Below are positions 1 to 8,939 of a DNA stretch of 64,000 nucleotides, piece after piece (position 1 is the first letter of the stretch; each line of letters starts with the position of its first letter). The notes below the pieces were generated by a model, which was not told the origin of the DNA, did not search any database, and saw nothing but the letters and a program-made list of their open reading frames with translations. The translations under genes were made by a program, and so were the position numbers. Source of the stretch: Halotalea alkalilenta (GTDB taxonomy: Bacteria; Pseudomonadota; Gammaproteobacteria; Pseudomonadales; Halomonadaceae); assembly GCF_001648175.1 (NCBI RefSeq), contig NZ_CP015243.1, forward strand, positions 2,914,001 to 2,978,000, written 5' to 3'.

Positions 1-746
1 AGAACCAACGCCAGTGGAACGCCAAGCCCTTGGAAGAAAAGAGCATCGAAGCGTTCAAGGCGGCCTGCGCCGAGCATGGCTATGGGCCACACCAGATCCT
101 TCCCCACGACAGCTATCTGATCAACCTCGGCCATCCCGAACGCGAGGGGCTCGAGAAGTCACGCGCCGCCTTTCTCGATGAGATGCAGCGCTGCGAGCAG
201 CTGGGCATCACCCTGCTCAACTTCCACCCCGGTAGCCATCTCAACAAGATCGACGAGCACGACTGCCTGGCGCGGATCGGGGAATCGATCAACCTCGCCC
301 TAGACGCCACTCGGGGCGTCACCGCGGTGATCGAGAACACTGCGGGCCAAGGCACCAATCTGGGCTTTCGCTTCGAGCAGCTCGCCGAGATCATCGAACA
401 TGTCGAGGACAAATCACGGGTAGGCGTGTGCATCGATACCTGCCACGCCTTCGCCGCCGGCTATGACCTGAGGAGCGAGGCGAGCTGCACCGCGGTGATC
501 GACGAGCTCGACGCGGTGTTAGGACTGAACTATCTCAAGGCGATGCACCTCAACGATGCCAAGAGCACGCTTGGCAGCCGGGTCGATCGGCACCATAGCC
601 TGGGGCGCGGCAACATCGGGCTCGACGCCTTTCGCTGTCTGATGAACGAGCCGCGGATCGACGAGATCCCGATGATCCTCGAGACCATCGAACCCGAGAT
701 ATGGGACAAAGAGATCCGCTGGCTGAAGGCACAGATGCCCACCTGA
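1..746 (+). CDS. nfo: Endonuclease IV (AP endonuclease), 5' truncated by window edge
   Basis: This enzyme cleaves DNA 5' of abasic sites in base-excision repair, using three zinc ions. The reading frame is open from base 3, where the first visible residues NQRQW match the family interior, so the start lies before the window. About 247 residues are visible of a family length near 280. Zinc-ligand and core motifs are intact and in the expected order: [29 protein letters not shown] and [12 protein letters not shown]. The gene ends 59 bases before a small membrane-protein gene on the same strand, with which it may be co-transcribed. Identification is by family recall and is very secure. Confidence 0.96.
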   Translation, partial: NQRQWNAKPLEEKSIEAFKAACAEHGYGPHQILPHDSYLINLGHPEREGLEKSRAAFLDEMQRCEQLGITLLNFHPGSHLNKIDEHDCLARIGESINLALDATRGVTAVIENTAGQGTNLGFRFEQLAEIIEHVEDKSRVGVCIDTCHAFAAGYDLRSEASCTAVIDELDAVLGLNYLKAMHLNDAKSTLGSRVDRHHSLGRGNIGLDAFRCLMNEPRIDEIPMILETIEPEIWDKEIRWLKAQMPT

Positions 747-805
747 CATTCTCGCGGTCCCCGCCCTGGCGCCGGGCCGCGAGCCGCACAAGGAGTGCAA
801 GCACG

Positions 806-1093
806 ATGCAAGATTTCTTCAACGCCCTGGGGCGGACGATCGGCAATGCGATCCGTTTCGTCGTCGAGCTGCTCGGCGGTTTCTTCTCCGGCATCAGCGA
901 CGCGGCCAGAGGGTTCGTCCATGGGCTGACCGGGGCGCTCGGCGTCAGCGACTCGGTGGCCAGCATCGTCGTACTGGTGATCGGCCTGATGCTGCTCTAC
1001 ACCGGGATACGCGCCCTGCTGCGCCGCTCGCTGGTGGCGGGGGTGATCTGGCTGCTGCTCGGGCTATTGGTGCTCAGTTGGCTGATCAGCTAG
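806..1093 (+). CDS. Small hypothetical membrane protein (95 aa)
   Basis: Unrecognised small membrane protein. The start at 806 is chosen because AGGAG lies at 791-795, about ten bases upstream; the frame is open further upstream but that part overlaps nfo and looks non-coding. The first half is amphipathic, with glycine-rich segments such as LLGGFFSG. The second half carries two hydrophobic helices, around residues 50-65 (VASIVVLVIGLMLLYTGI) and 72-94 (LVAGVIWLLLGLLVLSWL), separated by a short basic turn (RALLRR), which suggests a helical hairpin in the inner membrane. It lies directly downstream of nfo and is convergent with leuA, whose terminator follows at once. No function can be assigned. 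Confidence 0.7.
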   Translation: MQDFFNALGRTIGNAIRFVVELLGGFFSGISDAARGFVHGLTGALGVSDSVASIVVLVIGLMLLYTGIRALLRRSLVAGVIWLLLGLLVLSWLIS

Positions 1094-1107
1094 GACACGA
1101 AAAAAAG

Positions 1108-1136
1108 ACCGCGGTGGAAACACTCTCCACCGCGGT
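1108..1136 (-). terminator. Intrinsic terminator for leuA
   Basis: Perfect 11-bp inverted repeat ACCGCGGTGGA (1108-1118) / TCCACCGCGGT (1126-1136) with a 7-base loop. On the minus strand it is followed by a run of U from 1106 to 1100, the classical factor-independent signature. It lies about 105 bases after the leuA stop codon. It may also limit read-through from the convergent gene on the plus strand. Confidence 0.85.
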
Positions 1137-1240
1137 AATCAGGGATGTCGGCAGGGAACCTCGAACCGACAAAACTTAATATAGATTGAAAATGTGCAAA
1201 CGATAGGGAGAAAACGTCACACTTTTTCGATTTGTGCTAT

Positions 1241-2944
1241 TCACACCGCCAGCGACTCGCCGCTTCCAACCACCTCGCCACGCTCGACCATCGCCCGATT
1301 GAGCGCCGAGATCACCGCTTTCAGCGACGCGCTGACGGTATCGCCATCCTCCGCCATGCCGCACACCCGCCGGCCCTCGACGCTGAGCTGGACGAAAGCG
1401 ATCGCATTGGCGTCGCTACCCTCGCCGAGCGCGTGCTCGCTGTAGTCGATCACGCTCACCCGCTGCCCGCTCATGCGCTCCCATCCCGCCATGAAAGCAG
1501 AGATCACCCCGTTACCTTCGCCTTCGACGATCACCTCTTGCTCACCATGGGCCAAGACGACCCTGAGCTGCTCGCCATCGCCGCGATCGCTGCGATAACC
1601 CTTGAGCCGATAGGGCGCCGCGACGGCGTACTCGCGCACCAGGATCGAACGCACATCGTCGCTCGAAAGCTCGCCGCTCCTACGCTCGCTTTCGCGCTGC
1701 ACGTGGGGAGCGAGTTCGAGCATCATCCAGCGCGGCAGGCTGATGCCGTGATCGCGCTCGAGCAAAAACGCCATGCCCCCTTTGCCCGACTGGCTGTTGA
1801 CCCGGATCACCGCCTGGTAGTCGCGGCCCAGGTCGCGCGGGTCGATCGGCAGATAGGCGACCTGCCAGGGCTCGTCTTCGCCCTGGCGCTTGAGCGACTT
1901 GCGGATCGCGTCCTGGTGGCTGCCGGAGAAGGCGGTGTAGACCAACTCGCCGACATAGGGGTGACGTGGGTGCACCGGCAGTTGGGTGCACTCGGTGACC
2001 ACCTCGATGATTTCGTCGGGGCGGGAGAGGTCGAGCTTCGGATCGACGCCCTGGCTGTAGAGGTTCATCGCAAGCGTGACGATATCCATGTTGCCGGTGC
2101 GTTCGCCATTGCCGAGCAGCGTACCTTCCACCCGCTCGGCACCGGCGAGCAGCGCGAGCTCCGCCGAGGCCACCGCGCCGCCACGATCGTTGTGGGTGTG
2201 CACCGAGATGATCACGCAGTCGCGCCGGCTGATGTGGCGGCAGAAATACTCGATCTGATCGGCGTGGTGGTTGGGGCTTGCGACCTCCACCGTGGTCGGC
2301 AGGTTGAGGATCACCTTGTTCTCGGCGGTGGGCTGCCAGACGTCGAGCACCGCTTCGCAGATTTCCAGCGAGAAATCGATCTCGGTGCTGGAGAAGCTCT
2401 CCGGAGTGTACTCCAGGCGCCACTCGGTCCCCGGGCGGGCATCGGCGCGCTCACGCACCCAGCGCGTACCCTGGCGGGCGATCTCGATGATCCCGGCGCG
2501 GTCCATGCCGAACACCCGCTCACGCTGCACCGGCGAGGTCGAATTGTAGAGATGCACGATCGCCCTGGGCACACCATGCAGCGCCTCGAAGGTCCGCTCG
2601 ATCAGGTGCTCGCGGGCCTGCACCAGCACCGCGATGGTGACGTCGCCAGGAATCTGGTCTTCGTCGATCAACCAGCGCACGAAGTCGTAGTCCGGCTGGC
2701 TCGCCGAGGGGAAGCCGACCATGATCTCCTTGATCCCCACCGCGACCAGCAGCGCCCAGAGGCGCTTCTTGTGCTCCACGCTCATCGGCTCGAGCAGCGC
2801 CTGGTTGCCATCACGGAGATCCTCGCTGACCCAGATTGGCGCCTTGGTGATCTCGGCATCGGGCCAGCGGCGATCGAACGACGGCACCTTGGGCGCGGGA
2901 CGGTACTTGCGATGATCGAAGGCACCGGAACGGGCGTTGAACAT
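1241..2944 (-). CDS. leuA: 2-isopropylmalate synthase
   Basis: Catalyses condensation of acetyl-CoA with 2-oxoisovalerate, the first committed step of leucine biosynthesis, in the cytoplasm. At 567 aa it fits the longer LeuA class (LeuA type 2, as in actinobacteria and some proteobacteria). The TIM-barrel motif DLRDGNQ lies near residues 42-48, and the metal-binding HTHNDRG and the GNGERTGN loop follow near residue 250. The C-terminal third is the regulatory domain expected to sense leucine. The start is set at ATG 2944 because GGAG sits five bases upstream; an in-frame GTG two codons earlier has no room for a ribosome site. An Lrp/AsnC regulator is transcribed divergently 185 bases away, so leucine-responsive control is plausible. 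Confidence 0.95.
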   Translation of the reverse strand: MFNARSGAFDHRKYRPAPKVPSFDRRWPDAEITKAPIWVSEDLRDGNQALLEPMSVEHKKRLWALLVAVGIKEIMVGFPSASQPDYDFVRWLIDEDQIPGDVTIAVLVQAREHLIERTFEALHGVPRAIVHLYNSTSPVQRERVFGMDRAGIIEIARQGTRWVRERADARPGTEWRLEYTPESFSSTEIDFSLEICEAVLDVWQPTAENKVILNLPTTVEVASPNHHADQIEYFCRHISRRDCVIISVHTHNDRGGAVASAELALLAGAERVEGTLLGNGERTGNMDIVTLAMNLYSQGVDPKLDLSRPDEIIEVVTECTQLPVHPRHPYVGELVYTAFSGSHQDAIRKSLKRQGEDEPWQVAYLPIDPRDLGRDYQAVIRVNSQSGKGGMAFLLERDHGISLPRWMMLELAPHVQRESERRSGELSSDDVRSILVREYAVAAPYRLKGYRSDRGDGEQLRVVLAHGEQEVIVEGEGNGVISAFMAGWERMSGQRVSVIDYSEHALGEGSDANAIAFVQLSVEGRRVCGMAEDGDTVSASLKAVISALNRAMVERGEVVGSGESLAV

Positions 2945-3128
2945 GATCACTCCTCGACGAAAATGACGGCGGTGAGGCGCAAAGAGGCCCCGACGCTTGA
3001 ACGTGCATAGTATATGCCGCGCACGAACGACTTATATTGCTTAAAAATCCCCACAAACCCACCTTTATGGCATCATGTTGCAGACAAACGAGAAATATTG
3101 AAATCCACCCCCTCGAGAGCGAGCCCAG

Positions 3129-3611
3129 ATGAACGCCGCCGAGCCCCTCTACAGTCTCGATCGCTTCGATCGCCACATCCTCGAACTGCTGCAGCGCGAA
3201 GGCAGGATCAGTAACCAGGACCTGGCCGACCGTATCGGCCTCTCCCCCTCACCCTGCCTGCGCCGGGTTCGCGCACTGGAGGAGAGCGGGTTGATCACTG
3301 GCTATCGCGCCGAGGTCGATGCAAAGAAGCTGGGCCTGAGACTGATGGCGCTGCTCTACATATCGATGGACCAGCACACCCCCGAGCGCTTCGCCAATTT
3401 CGAAGCGCGCATCCGCGAGCTGCCCCAGGTGCTCGAGGCCCTGCTGATCACAGGCCAAGAGGCCGACTACCAGCTCAAGGTGATCGTCCGCGACATGGAC
3501 GACTACCACGACCTGCTGCTCAATCGCATCACCCGGATCGAAGGCGTCACCGGCGCCCACTCGAGCTTCGTGCTCCGCCGGGTGCTCGAACAGCCGCTGC
3601 CGATGGGCTGA
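3129..3611 (+). CDS. Lrp/AsnC-family transcriptional regulator
   Basis: 160-aa feast/famine regulator. The N-terminal helix-turn-helix spans about residues 10-60 (LDRFDRHILELLQREG, then NQDLADRIGLSPSPCLRRV), and the ligand-sensing alpha/beta RAM domain about residues 70-150, including the typical DYHDLLLNRI and GVTGAHSSFVLR segments. Members bind amino acids and form octameric assemblies on DNA. It sits head-to-head with leuA, so it may control leuA, itself, or both, and the shared 184-base intergenic region would hold the operators. The family is certain. It is not clear that this is global Lrp rather than a local paralogue: the N-terminus is shorter and differs from E. coli Lrp. Confidence 0.93.
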   Translation: MNAAEPLYSLDRFDRHILELLQREGRISNQDLADRIGLSPSPCLRRVRALEESGLITGYRAEVDAKKLGLRLMALLYISMDQHTPERFANFEARIRELPQVLEALLITGQEADYQLKVIVRDMDDYHDLLLNRITRIEGVTGAHSSFVLRRVLEQPLPMG

Positions 3612-3638
3612 ACGGATCACTGGGGAATTTACTTCCAG

Positions 3639-3814
3639 GCCCGTTGGTCCCGAGGGCAGCGAGGTTCGACAAGCTCACCACATGCTTTGAACGCGCATCG
3701 AGGGAGCGAACAGCGGGTGGACCGTCGGCGGCTTTCACGGCCCCCTGCCCGTTCGTCCCGAGGGCGAGGAACGAGCATCGAGGGATCGAGCGGCGGCGAT
3801 GAGGCCTGGTTCGA
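3639..3814. repeat. Dispersed GC-rich intergenic repeat (copy)
   Basis: Non-coding block between the Lrp-type gene and the secreted hydrolase. It contains modules that recur elsewhere: CCCGTTCGTCCCGAG-like segments, GTTCGACAAGCTCACCAC, and ATCGAGGGATCGAGCGGCGG followed by GATGAGGCCTGGTTCGA. Related copies are near 10531, 12290, 20250-21165, 36690, 44440 and 46232. Short open frames across it are artefacts. Confidence 0.8.
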
Positions 3815-3867
3815 TCCCAGGCGCTCACCAGCAGCGAGGCCTGAAAGGAACTTCAAGGAGGATCGAG

Positions 3868-4776
3868 GTGCGGATCATCATCTTGGGGTTGTGCTTGCTG
3901 GCACTGCTCGGCCACGCCCGGGCAGAGCTGCCGCAAGGGGCATCCGAGCTCAGCTTTCAGCGCAGCGATGGCGAGCGCATGGTGTTGTTCACCTACCGCC
4001 CCGCCGGTGCCGGCCTCGATGCACCGGTGGTGATCGTGCTCAGCGGCCTGCTGCGCAATGCCGCCACCTACCGTGACGAGTGGCGCGAGGCTGCGGATCG
4101 CTATGGCTACGTCGTGGTGGCGCCGCGCTTCTCCCAGCGCGCCTATCCCGGTGCCGAGGGCTACAACCTCGGCCGGCTCAACGATCGGGACGGCCAGCCG
4201 GCCCCTCGGGAGAAATGGGCCTTCACCGCCATCGACGAACTGTTCGAGTGGCTGCGCAGCAGCGGCCACACCTCGCGCCAGCGCTACTATCTCTACGGCA
4301 ACAGCGCAGGCTGCCAGTTCGTCCATCGCATGCTTACCCTGCTGCCCGACGCCAGGGTAGAAGCCGCGGTATGCGCGGCGGCCGGCTGGTGGACGCTACC
4401 GGATCGGCACATCCCCTGGCCCTACGGACTCGCCGACGCACCGGTCGAAGTCGGGTCGAAGGAGCTCGCCGAGCTGTTCGCACGGCCGCTGCTGGTCACC
4501 GTTGGCGCCGAAGATGACGCTGACGCGACGCCGCCGCCCCGGCACAGCCCAGGCGCGGATGCCCAGGGCAGCGATCGCCGGCAGCGCGCGTGGTTCTATT
4601 ATCGCAGTGCCCACCGCGAGGCCAGCGATCTCGGCCTGCCGTTCGCCTGGTCGTTCAGCCGGCTGCCGGGCGTTGCCCACAGCGGTGCGCGAACCTCGCG
4701 CTATGCGGCGGTCCAGTTCGACGCCTTCGAGCGCCTCGGGCGCTTCGATCTCGACCAGCCCCAGCCCCAGCGCTGA
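3868..4776 (+). CDS. Secreted alpha/beta-hydrolase (PHB-depolymerase/esterase-like)
   Basis: 302-aa exported serine hydrolase. Start GTG 3868 is preceded by AAGGAGG at 3855-3861, and it gives a clean signal peptide (VRIIILGLCLLALLGHARA, cleavage after ARA). The nucleophile elbow is GNSAG within YLYGNSAGCQF, near residue 153, and a candidate acid (VGAEDD) and histidine (VAHSG) lie toward the C-terminus in the usual order. The overall layout resembles poly(3-hydroxybutyrate) depolymerase and esterase D-type folds, but the substrate cannot be read from sequence. The gene stands alone behind a repeat block and is convergent with pepN across a strong hairpin. Confidence 0.82.
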   Translation: MRIIILGLCLLALLGHARAELPQGASELSFQRSDGERMVLFTYRPAGAGLDAPVVIVLSGLLRNAATYRDEWREAADRYGYVVVAPRFSQRAYPGAEGYNLGRLNDRDGQPAPREKWAFTAIDELFEWLRSSGHTSRQRYYLYGNSAGCQFVHRMLTLLPDARVEAAVCAAAGWWTLPDRHIPWPYGLADAPVEVGSKELAELFARPLLVTVGAEDDADATPPPRHSPGADAQGSDRRQRAWFYYRSAHREASDLGLPFAWSFSRLPGVAHSGARTSRYAAVQFDAFERLGRFDLDQPQPQR

Positions 4777-4789
4777 CCGCGCAAAACCA

Positions 4790-4864
4790 AACGCCCCGGC
4801 CTTGCACCGCCGCCAGAGCTGGACCAGCGTCCAACTTCAGGTAGCGGTGCAAGGCCGGGGCGTT
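4790..4864. terminator. Long perfect inverted repeat, bidirectional terminator candidate
   Basis: A 21-base arm at 4790-4810 is perfectly complementary to 4844-4864, with a 33-base loop holding a smaller GCTGG/CCAGC hairpin. It lies exactly between two convergent genes (hydrolase stop 4776, pepN stop 4880). The minus-strand side is followed by TTGGTTTTG, so termination of pepN is the better-supported direction. Confidence 0.7.
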
Positions 4865-4879
4865 ATCGCCGGATTACGC

Positions 4880-7516
4880 TTATGCCAGCGCTTTCTCGAT
4901 CACCTCGAACAGGTTGCGCGACAGCGGCTCGCGGCGGATCCGCTCGAGCTCGGCGCGCATCAGCGACTGGCGCTTGGCGTCGAGGCGCTGGAAACGCGTC
5001 AGCGGCGTGACGATCCGCGCCGCGATGTCGGGATTGAGCCGGTTGAGCTCGATCACCACGTCGGCGACCAGCCGGTAACCCTCGCCGTCGAGACGGTGGA
5101 AGTTGACCCGGTTGAGATTGGCGAAGGCGCCGATGAGCGCGCGCACCTTGTTGGGGTTCTTGATCGAGAACGCCGGGTGGCGCATCAAAAAGCGCACCCG
5201 GTCGAGCACATCGGGCTGGGGCCGGGTGACCTGGATCGCGAACCACTGATCCATCACCAACGGATCGTGGGCCCAGCGCTCGCCGAACGCCTTGACCGCC
5301 GGATCGCCAAGCTGGTGGGCGTCGCTGTGGGCGAGCAGGGTCAGCGCCGCACGTACGTCGGTCATGTTGCGGTCCTGCTCGAACTGGTGCTGGGCGAGAT
5401 GCAGCGCCTTCTCCCCTCCGGTGGCACAGAGATAGCCGAGCGCGACGTTTCTGAGCGAGCGCTGGGCGATCTGCTCGAACGACGGTGCGTAAGGTGCCTC
5501 GCTCTGGTTGGCCTCGAACAGCGCCCTGAAGCGCGGCTCGAGCGCCTCGCCCAGTGCCCTGGTGACGAAACGCCGCGCCTGGTGGATGGCGTCGATGTCG
5601 ATCGCCTCCTGCTCGCCGGCGATATAGGCCTCGGAGGGCAGCTTGAGCATCTCGGCCAGCACCGCGAGATCGTCGCTCGGCGTGTCGAGCAGGTGGGTGA
5701 ACACATCGAGCAGGGTCGGATCGAGCCGCGGCTCGGCACCAGCCTGCAGTGCAAGCATCACCTCTTCGATCGCCGCCAGGGCGAGACGCTGCCCCGCGTC
5801 CCAGCGGTTGAAGCCGTCCTCGTCGTACTTGACCAGCAGCGCGAGCTGCTCACGGTCGTAGGGGAACCTGAGCTTCACCGGTGCGGAGAAACCGCGCAGC
5901 AGAGAGGGTACCGGCGCGCTCGGCACGCGCTCGAAGCGAAACTCGTGCTCGGCCTCGAATAGCTCGACCACGGTATCGGTGCCGCGCGACTCACCATCGA
6001 GCCACAGCGGTATCGCCGCGCCACCGGCGTCGAGCAGACCGAGCCGCAGCGGCAGGTGCAGCGGCAGCTTCCGCTCCGCCGGCTGCCCAGGGGTCGCAGG
6101 CGTATGCTGGCGCACCTTGAGCCGATAGACCTGCGCTTTGGCGTCATACTCGCCTTCGACATCGAGCACCGGCGTCCCAGCCTGGGCATACCAGCGCATG
6201 AACCGGGTGAGATCGACATCTCCCGCCTCGCTCATCGAGGAGACGAAATCCTCGACCCGCACCGCCTGGCCGTCGAAACGGGAGAAATAGAGATCCGCCC
6301 CGGTGCGAAAGCGCTCGGCACCGAGCAGCTGGCGCAGCATGCGCACTATCTCGGCGCCCTTCTCGTAAACCGTCAGGGTGTAAAAGTTGGAGATCTCGAT
6401 GAAGCTCTCCGGGCGCACCGGGTGGGCGGTGGGGCCGGCGTCCTCGGCGAACTGCATGGTGCGCAGCACGCTGACATCCTCGATGCGCTTGACCGGTGCG
6501 GAATTGACGTCGGCGGAGAAACTCTGGTCGCGGAACACGGTGAAGCCTTCCTTCAGCGCCAGCTGGAACCAGTCGCGGCAGGTGACCCGGTTGCCCGACC
6601 AGTTGTGGAAGTACTCGTGGGCGACGATACCCTCGACGCGCTGGAAGTTGGCATCGACGGTGGTCGCCGGATTGGCCAGCACCGCGGAGCTGTTGAAGAT
6701 GTTGAGCCCCTTGTTCTCCATCGCGCCCATGTTGAAATCATTGACCGCGACGATCATGAACAGATCGAGGTCGTACTCGCGCCCATAGGCCTCTTCGTCC
6801 CACTTCATCGCACGCTTGAGCGCGCCCATCGCGAACTCGGTCTTGTCGAGGTTCTCCCGCTCGACCCAGATCTGGAGCGTCACTTGGCGGCCACTGACGG
6901 TGGTGAAGTGATCCTCGACCTTCTCGAGCGCGCCGGCGACCAAGGCGAACAGATAGCTCGGCTTGGGGAAGGGATCGCGCCAGGTAACGAAGTGCCGACC
7001 GTTGGGCAGCTCGCCCGACTCGGTCGGGTTGCCGTTGGACAAAAGCACCGGCAGGCGTTCGCGATCGCCGATCACCGTGGTGGTGAAGGTCGCCATCACA
7101 TCGGGCCGATCGGGATAGTAGGTGATCCGACGAAAGCCCTCGGGCTCGCACTGGGTGCAGAACATCGAGCTCGAACGATACAACCCCTCGAGCGCGGTAT
7201 TGGCGGCCGGGTCGATGATCACCTCGGTGGTCAGCTCGAAGCGCTCCGGCACCTTGGCGATCACCAGCCGCTCTGCGTCGAGGCGATACTCATCCTCGTC
7301 CAGCGGCTGGCCTTCGATCGCGATGTGGGTCAAGCGCAGCGCAGTGCCGAACAGCTCCAGCGGCAGCCCCGCCTCACGCTGTGGATGACGGCGCATCTTG
7401 AGCCGGGCGGAAACACGGGTCGCGTGATCGTCGAGATCGAACTTGAGCGCCACGTCATCGACCAGATAGGCCGGAGGAAGATAGTCCTTGAGATGAATCG
7501 CTTGAGGTTCGGCCAT
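4880..7516 (-). CDS. pepN: Aminopeptidase N (M1 family zinc metallopeptidase)
   Basis: 878-aa cytosolic M1 aminopeptidase that removes N-terminal residues from peptides in the last stages of protein turnover. The exopeptidase signature GAMEN lies near residue 260. The zinc site HEYFH, about 35 residues later, is followed by the second glutamate in LALKEG. Length and the PepN-type C-terminal helical domain, ending in SRNLFEVIEKALA, match the E. coli enzyme (870 aa). Start ATG 7516 has AGGAA about six bases upstream. It is transcribed alone, convergent with the secreted hydrolase and divergent from a PhyH-like gene. Confidence 0.97.
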   Translation of the reverse strand: MAEPQAIHLKDYLPPAYLVDDVALKFDLDDHATRVSARLKMRRHPQREAGLPLELFGTALRLTHIAIEGQPLDEDEYRLDAERLVIAKVPERFELTTEVIIDPAANTALEGLYRSSSMFCTQCEPEGFRRITYYPDRPDVMATFTTTVIGDRERLPVLLSNGNPTESGELPNGRHFVTWRDPFPKPSYLFALVAGALEKVEDHFTTVSGRQVTLQIWVERENLDKTEFAMGALKRAMKWDEEAYGREYDLDLFMIVAVNDFNMGAMENKGLNIFNSSAVLANPATTVDANFQRVEGIVAHEYFHNWSGNRVTCRDWFQLALKEGFTVFRDQSFSADVNSAPVKRIEDVSVLRTMQFAEDAGPTAHPVRPESFIEISNFYTLTVYEKGAEIVRMLRQLLGAERFRTGADLYFSRFDGQAVRVEDFVSSMSEAGDVDLTRFMRWYAQAGTPVLDVEGEYDAKAQVYRLKVRQHTPATPGQPAERKLPLHLPLRLGLLDAGGAAIPLWLDGESRGTDTVVELFEAEHEFRFERVPSAPVPSLLRGFSAPVKLRFPYDREQLALLVKYDEDGFNRWDAGQRLALAAIEEVMLALQAGAEPRLDPTLLDVFTHLLDTPSDDLAVLAEMLKLPSEAYIAGEQEAIDIDAIHQARRFVTRALGEALEPRFRALFEANQSEAPYAPSFEQIAQRSLRNVALGYLCATGGEKALHLAQHQFEQDRNMTDVRAALTLLAHSDAHQLGDPAVKAFGERWAHDPLVMDQWFAIQVTRPQPDVLDRVRFLMRHPAFSIKNPNKVRALIGAFANLNRVNFHRLDGEGYRLVADVVIELNRLNPDIAARIVTPLTRFQRLDAKRQSLMRAELERIRREPLSRNLFEVIEKALA

Positions 7517-7910
7517 TGAAGGTTCCTGCGCTGCCTGAGAGTGTAGGTAGAGAGCGTATTCGACATCGGCGCACGATATCGGCTAACGACATTCGGCGCA
7601 TCAGGCCCGCGCGCCCACATAGGACATCATAGGGGAAAAAGCGAGTAAAATCAGAGCGCCGTTGTCAGCCTGAACCCCTCACACCAAATCGTTCGCATTC
7701 TAAGCTCCTGCGTCCCTACCCCCTTCGACCTAATTGAAACTTATCCATTCGACGCCGAACCTGATCTTGGGCGCGGCATCGATTCGAGGACGAATCCTTC
7801 GCGCGGCCCCAGCTTTCAGAACGCGAACGCTGATCGACTCGCCCGCCATCGGATCATTCTGCGCCGGTTGTCATGCCTTACCACGTTTCCCTACTCGGAG
7901 CGCAGCTTTC
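7517..7910. other. Divergent intergenic region pepN / PhyH-like gene
   Basis: About 390 bases between two divergently transcribed genes; both promoters must lie here. The frame of the downstream gene is open back to 7734, but that stretch has no ribosome site and unusual residue content, so I treat it as untranslated. I see no repeat or RNA structure that stands out. Confidence 0.5.
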
Positions 7911-8888
7911 ATGCAGCCCAGCAGACAGCCCAGGAAAAAAGCCGACGATCTCGAAACCATCGCACGTCGCTCGGGAAGGCTACACCGCATGGCCGCCAGA
8001 CTGCCGACCTACATGGCCGACCTGCGCGAGCGCCCGTCGTGGATCGCAATGTTCGTACTCGCGCGAATCATGCTGTTTCGCCGCCTGCACTGGCGCCGCG
8101 CGAGGCCTTATCGAGCGGCCGATACACCGAATCGCGCTAGCCTGTTCGAACGGGTCGAGCCGCAGCAAGTCGTGGAGCAGGTACGTACCCAGGGAATCCA
8201 TGTCGGGCTGGTACTGCCGGAGGATATCTGCGCAGAAATCCTCGATTTCACCCGCCGGGAGACCTGCTTTGGCAATTTCGATCGCCGGCTGGAGCTCGAC
8301 GCCACGCAGTACGCCGAAGCTGAAGTGCGCTTCGGTCGCGCCCTGCTCAGCGGTCACTACTTCGAGAAAGTGCTCGACTGCCCCGCGGCGATGCGCGTGC
8401 AGCGCGACCCGCTGCTCCACGAAGTCGCCGCGCGCTACCTGGGCGATCGGGCGCGCGTGGTCAGCACCCGGCTGTGGTGGAGCTTCCCGTCACAGCAAGC
8501 GTCCGACGCGGACAAGAACCTTGCCTCCCAGGATCGCTATCACTTCGACCTCGACGACTGGCGGATGATCAAGTTCTTCTTCTACGTAAGCGGTGTCGAA
8601 CCGGACCAGGGGCCCCACGTCTATCTTCGCGGCAGCCACAAAAAGCGCAGCCTGCGCCACCAATTCAGCCCGCTGGTCGGCCACAGCGCCGATGAAGTCT
8701 ACGCAGACTACGGCAAGGACAACGCCCTGACCCTGCTCGGCGGACCGGGCTACGGTTTTGCCGAGGACCCGTTCGGCTTCCATATGGGGACCGTGGCCCA
8801 GCGCGCGCCGCGACTGATGCTGGAGGTCGGCTTCGGCGTCTCGCCGCCCTCGCGTCGCCGCTTCCACGGCGAGCCGGTGATTCGCTGA
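7911..8888 (+). CDS. Phytanoyl-CoA dioxygenase (PhyH)-like protein
   Basis: 325-aa protein whose second half resembles the PhyH-type Fe(II)/2-oxoglutarate oxygenase fold. A candidate metal-binding HFD triad occurs in DRYHFDLDD (about residue 208), followed by FFFYVSGVEPDQGPHVYLRGSH, the family's 'double-stranded helix plus gift-of-salt' region. A distal H occurs in FHMGTVAQRAPRLMLEVGFG with the expected basic residue. The N-terminus is basic and unrelated to the catalytic domain. Start 7911 is favoured by a weak GGAG ten bases before it and by improving residue composition. The substrate is unknown, and an inactive or non-heme variant cannot be excluded. Confidence 0.65.
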   Translation: MQPSRQPRKKADDLETIARRSGRLHRMAARLPTYMADLRERPSWIAMFVLARIMLFRRLHWRRARPYRAADTPNRASLFERVEPQQVVEQVRTQGIHVGLVLPEDICAEILDFTRRETCFGNFDRRLELDATQYAEAEVRFGRALLSGHYFEKVLDCPAAMRVQRDPLLHEVAARYLGDRARVVSTRLWWSFPSQQASDADKNLASQDRYHFDLDDWRMIKFFFYVSGVEPDQGPHVYLRGSHKKRSLRHQFSPLVGHSADEVYADYGKDNALTLLGGPGYGFAEDPFGFHMGTVAQRAPRLMLEVGFGVSPPSRRRFHGEPVIR

Positions 8889-8939
8889 GCCGTCGACCGC
8901 CCGTGCGACGTTGCAACGCCGGAATCCGATAGGCCGCGC

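Noticed and set aside
1232..3010. 592-codon open frame on the plus strand opposite leuA
   Set aside because: Antisense shadow of a well-supported leuA; residue composition is histidine/arginine-biased as expected of an antisense GC-rich frame.
4502..7519. Long plus-strand frames opposite pepN
   Set aside because: pepN on the minus strand is unambiguous by GAMEN and HEXXH motifs; the antisense frames carry no family features.
7734..7910. N-terminal extension of the PhyH-like protein
   Set aside because: No ribosome site, cysteine/arginine-rich composition unlike the rest, and no similarity to the family N-terminus.
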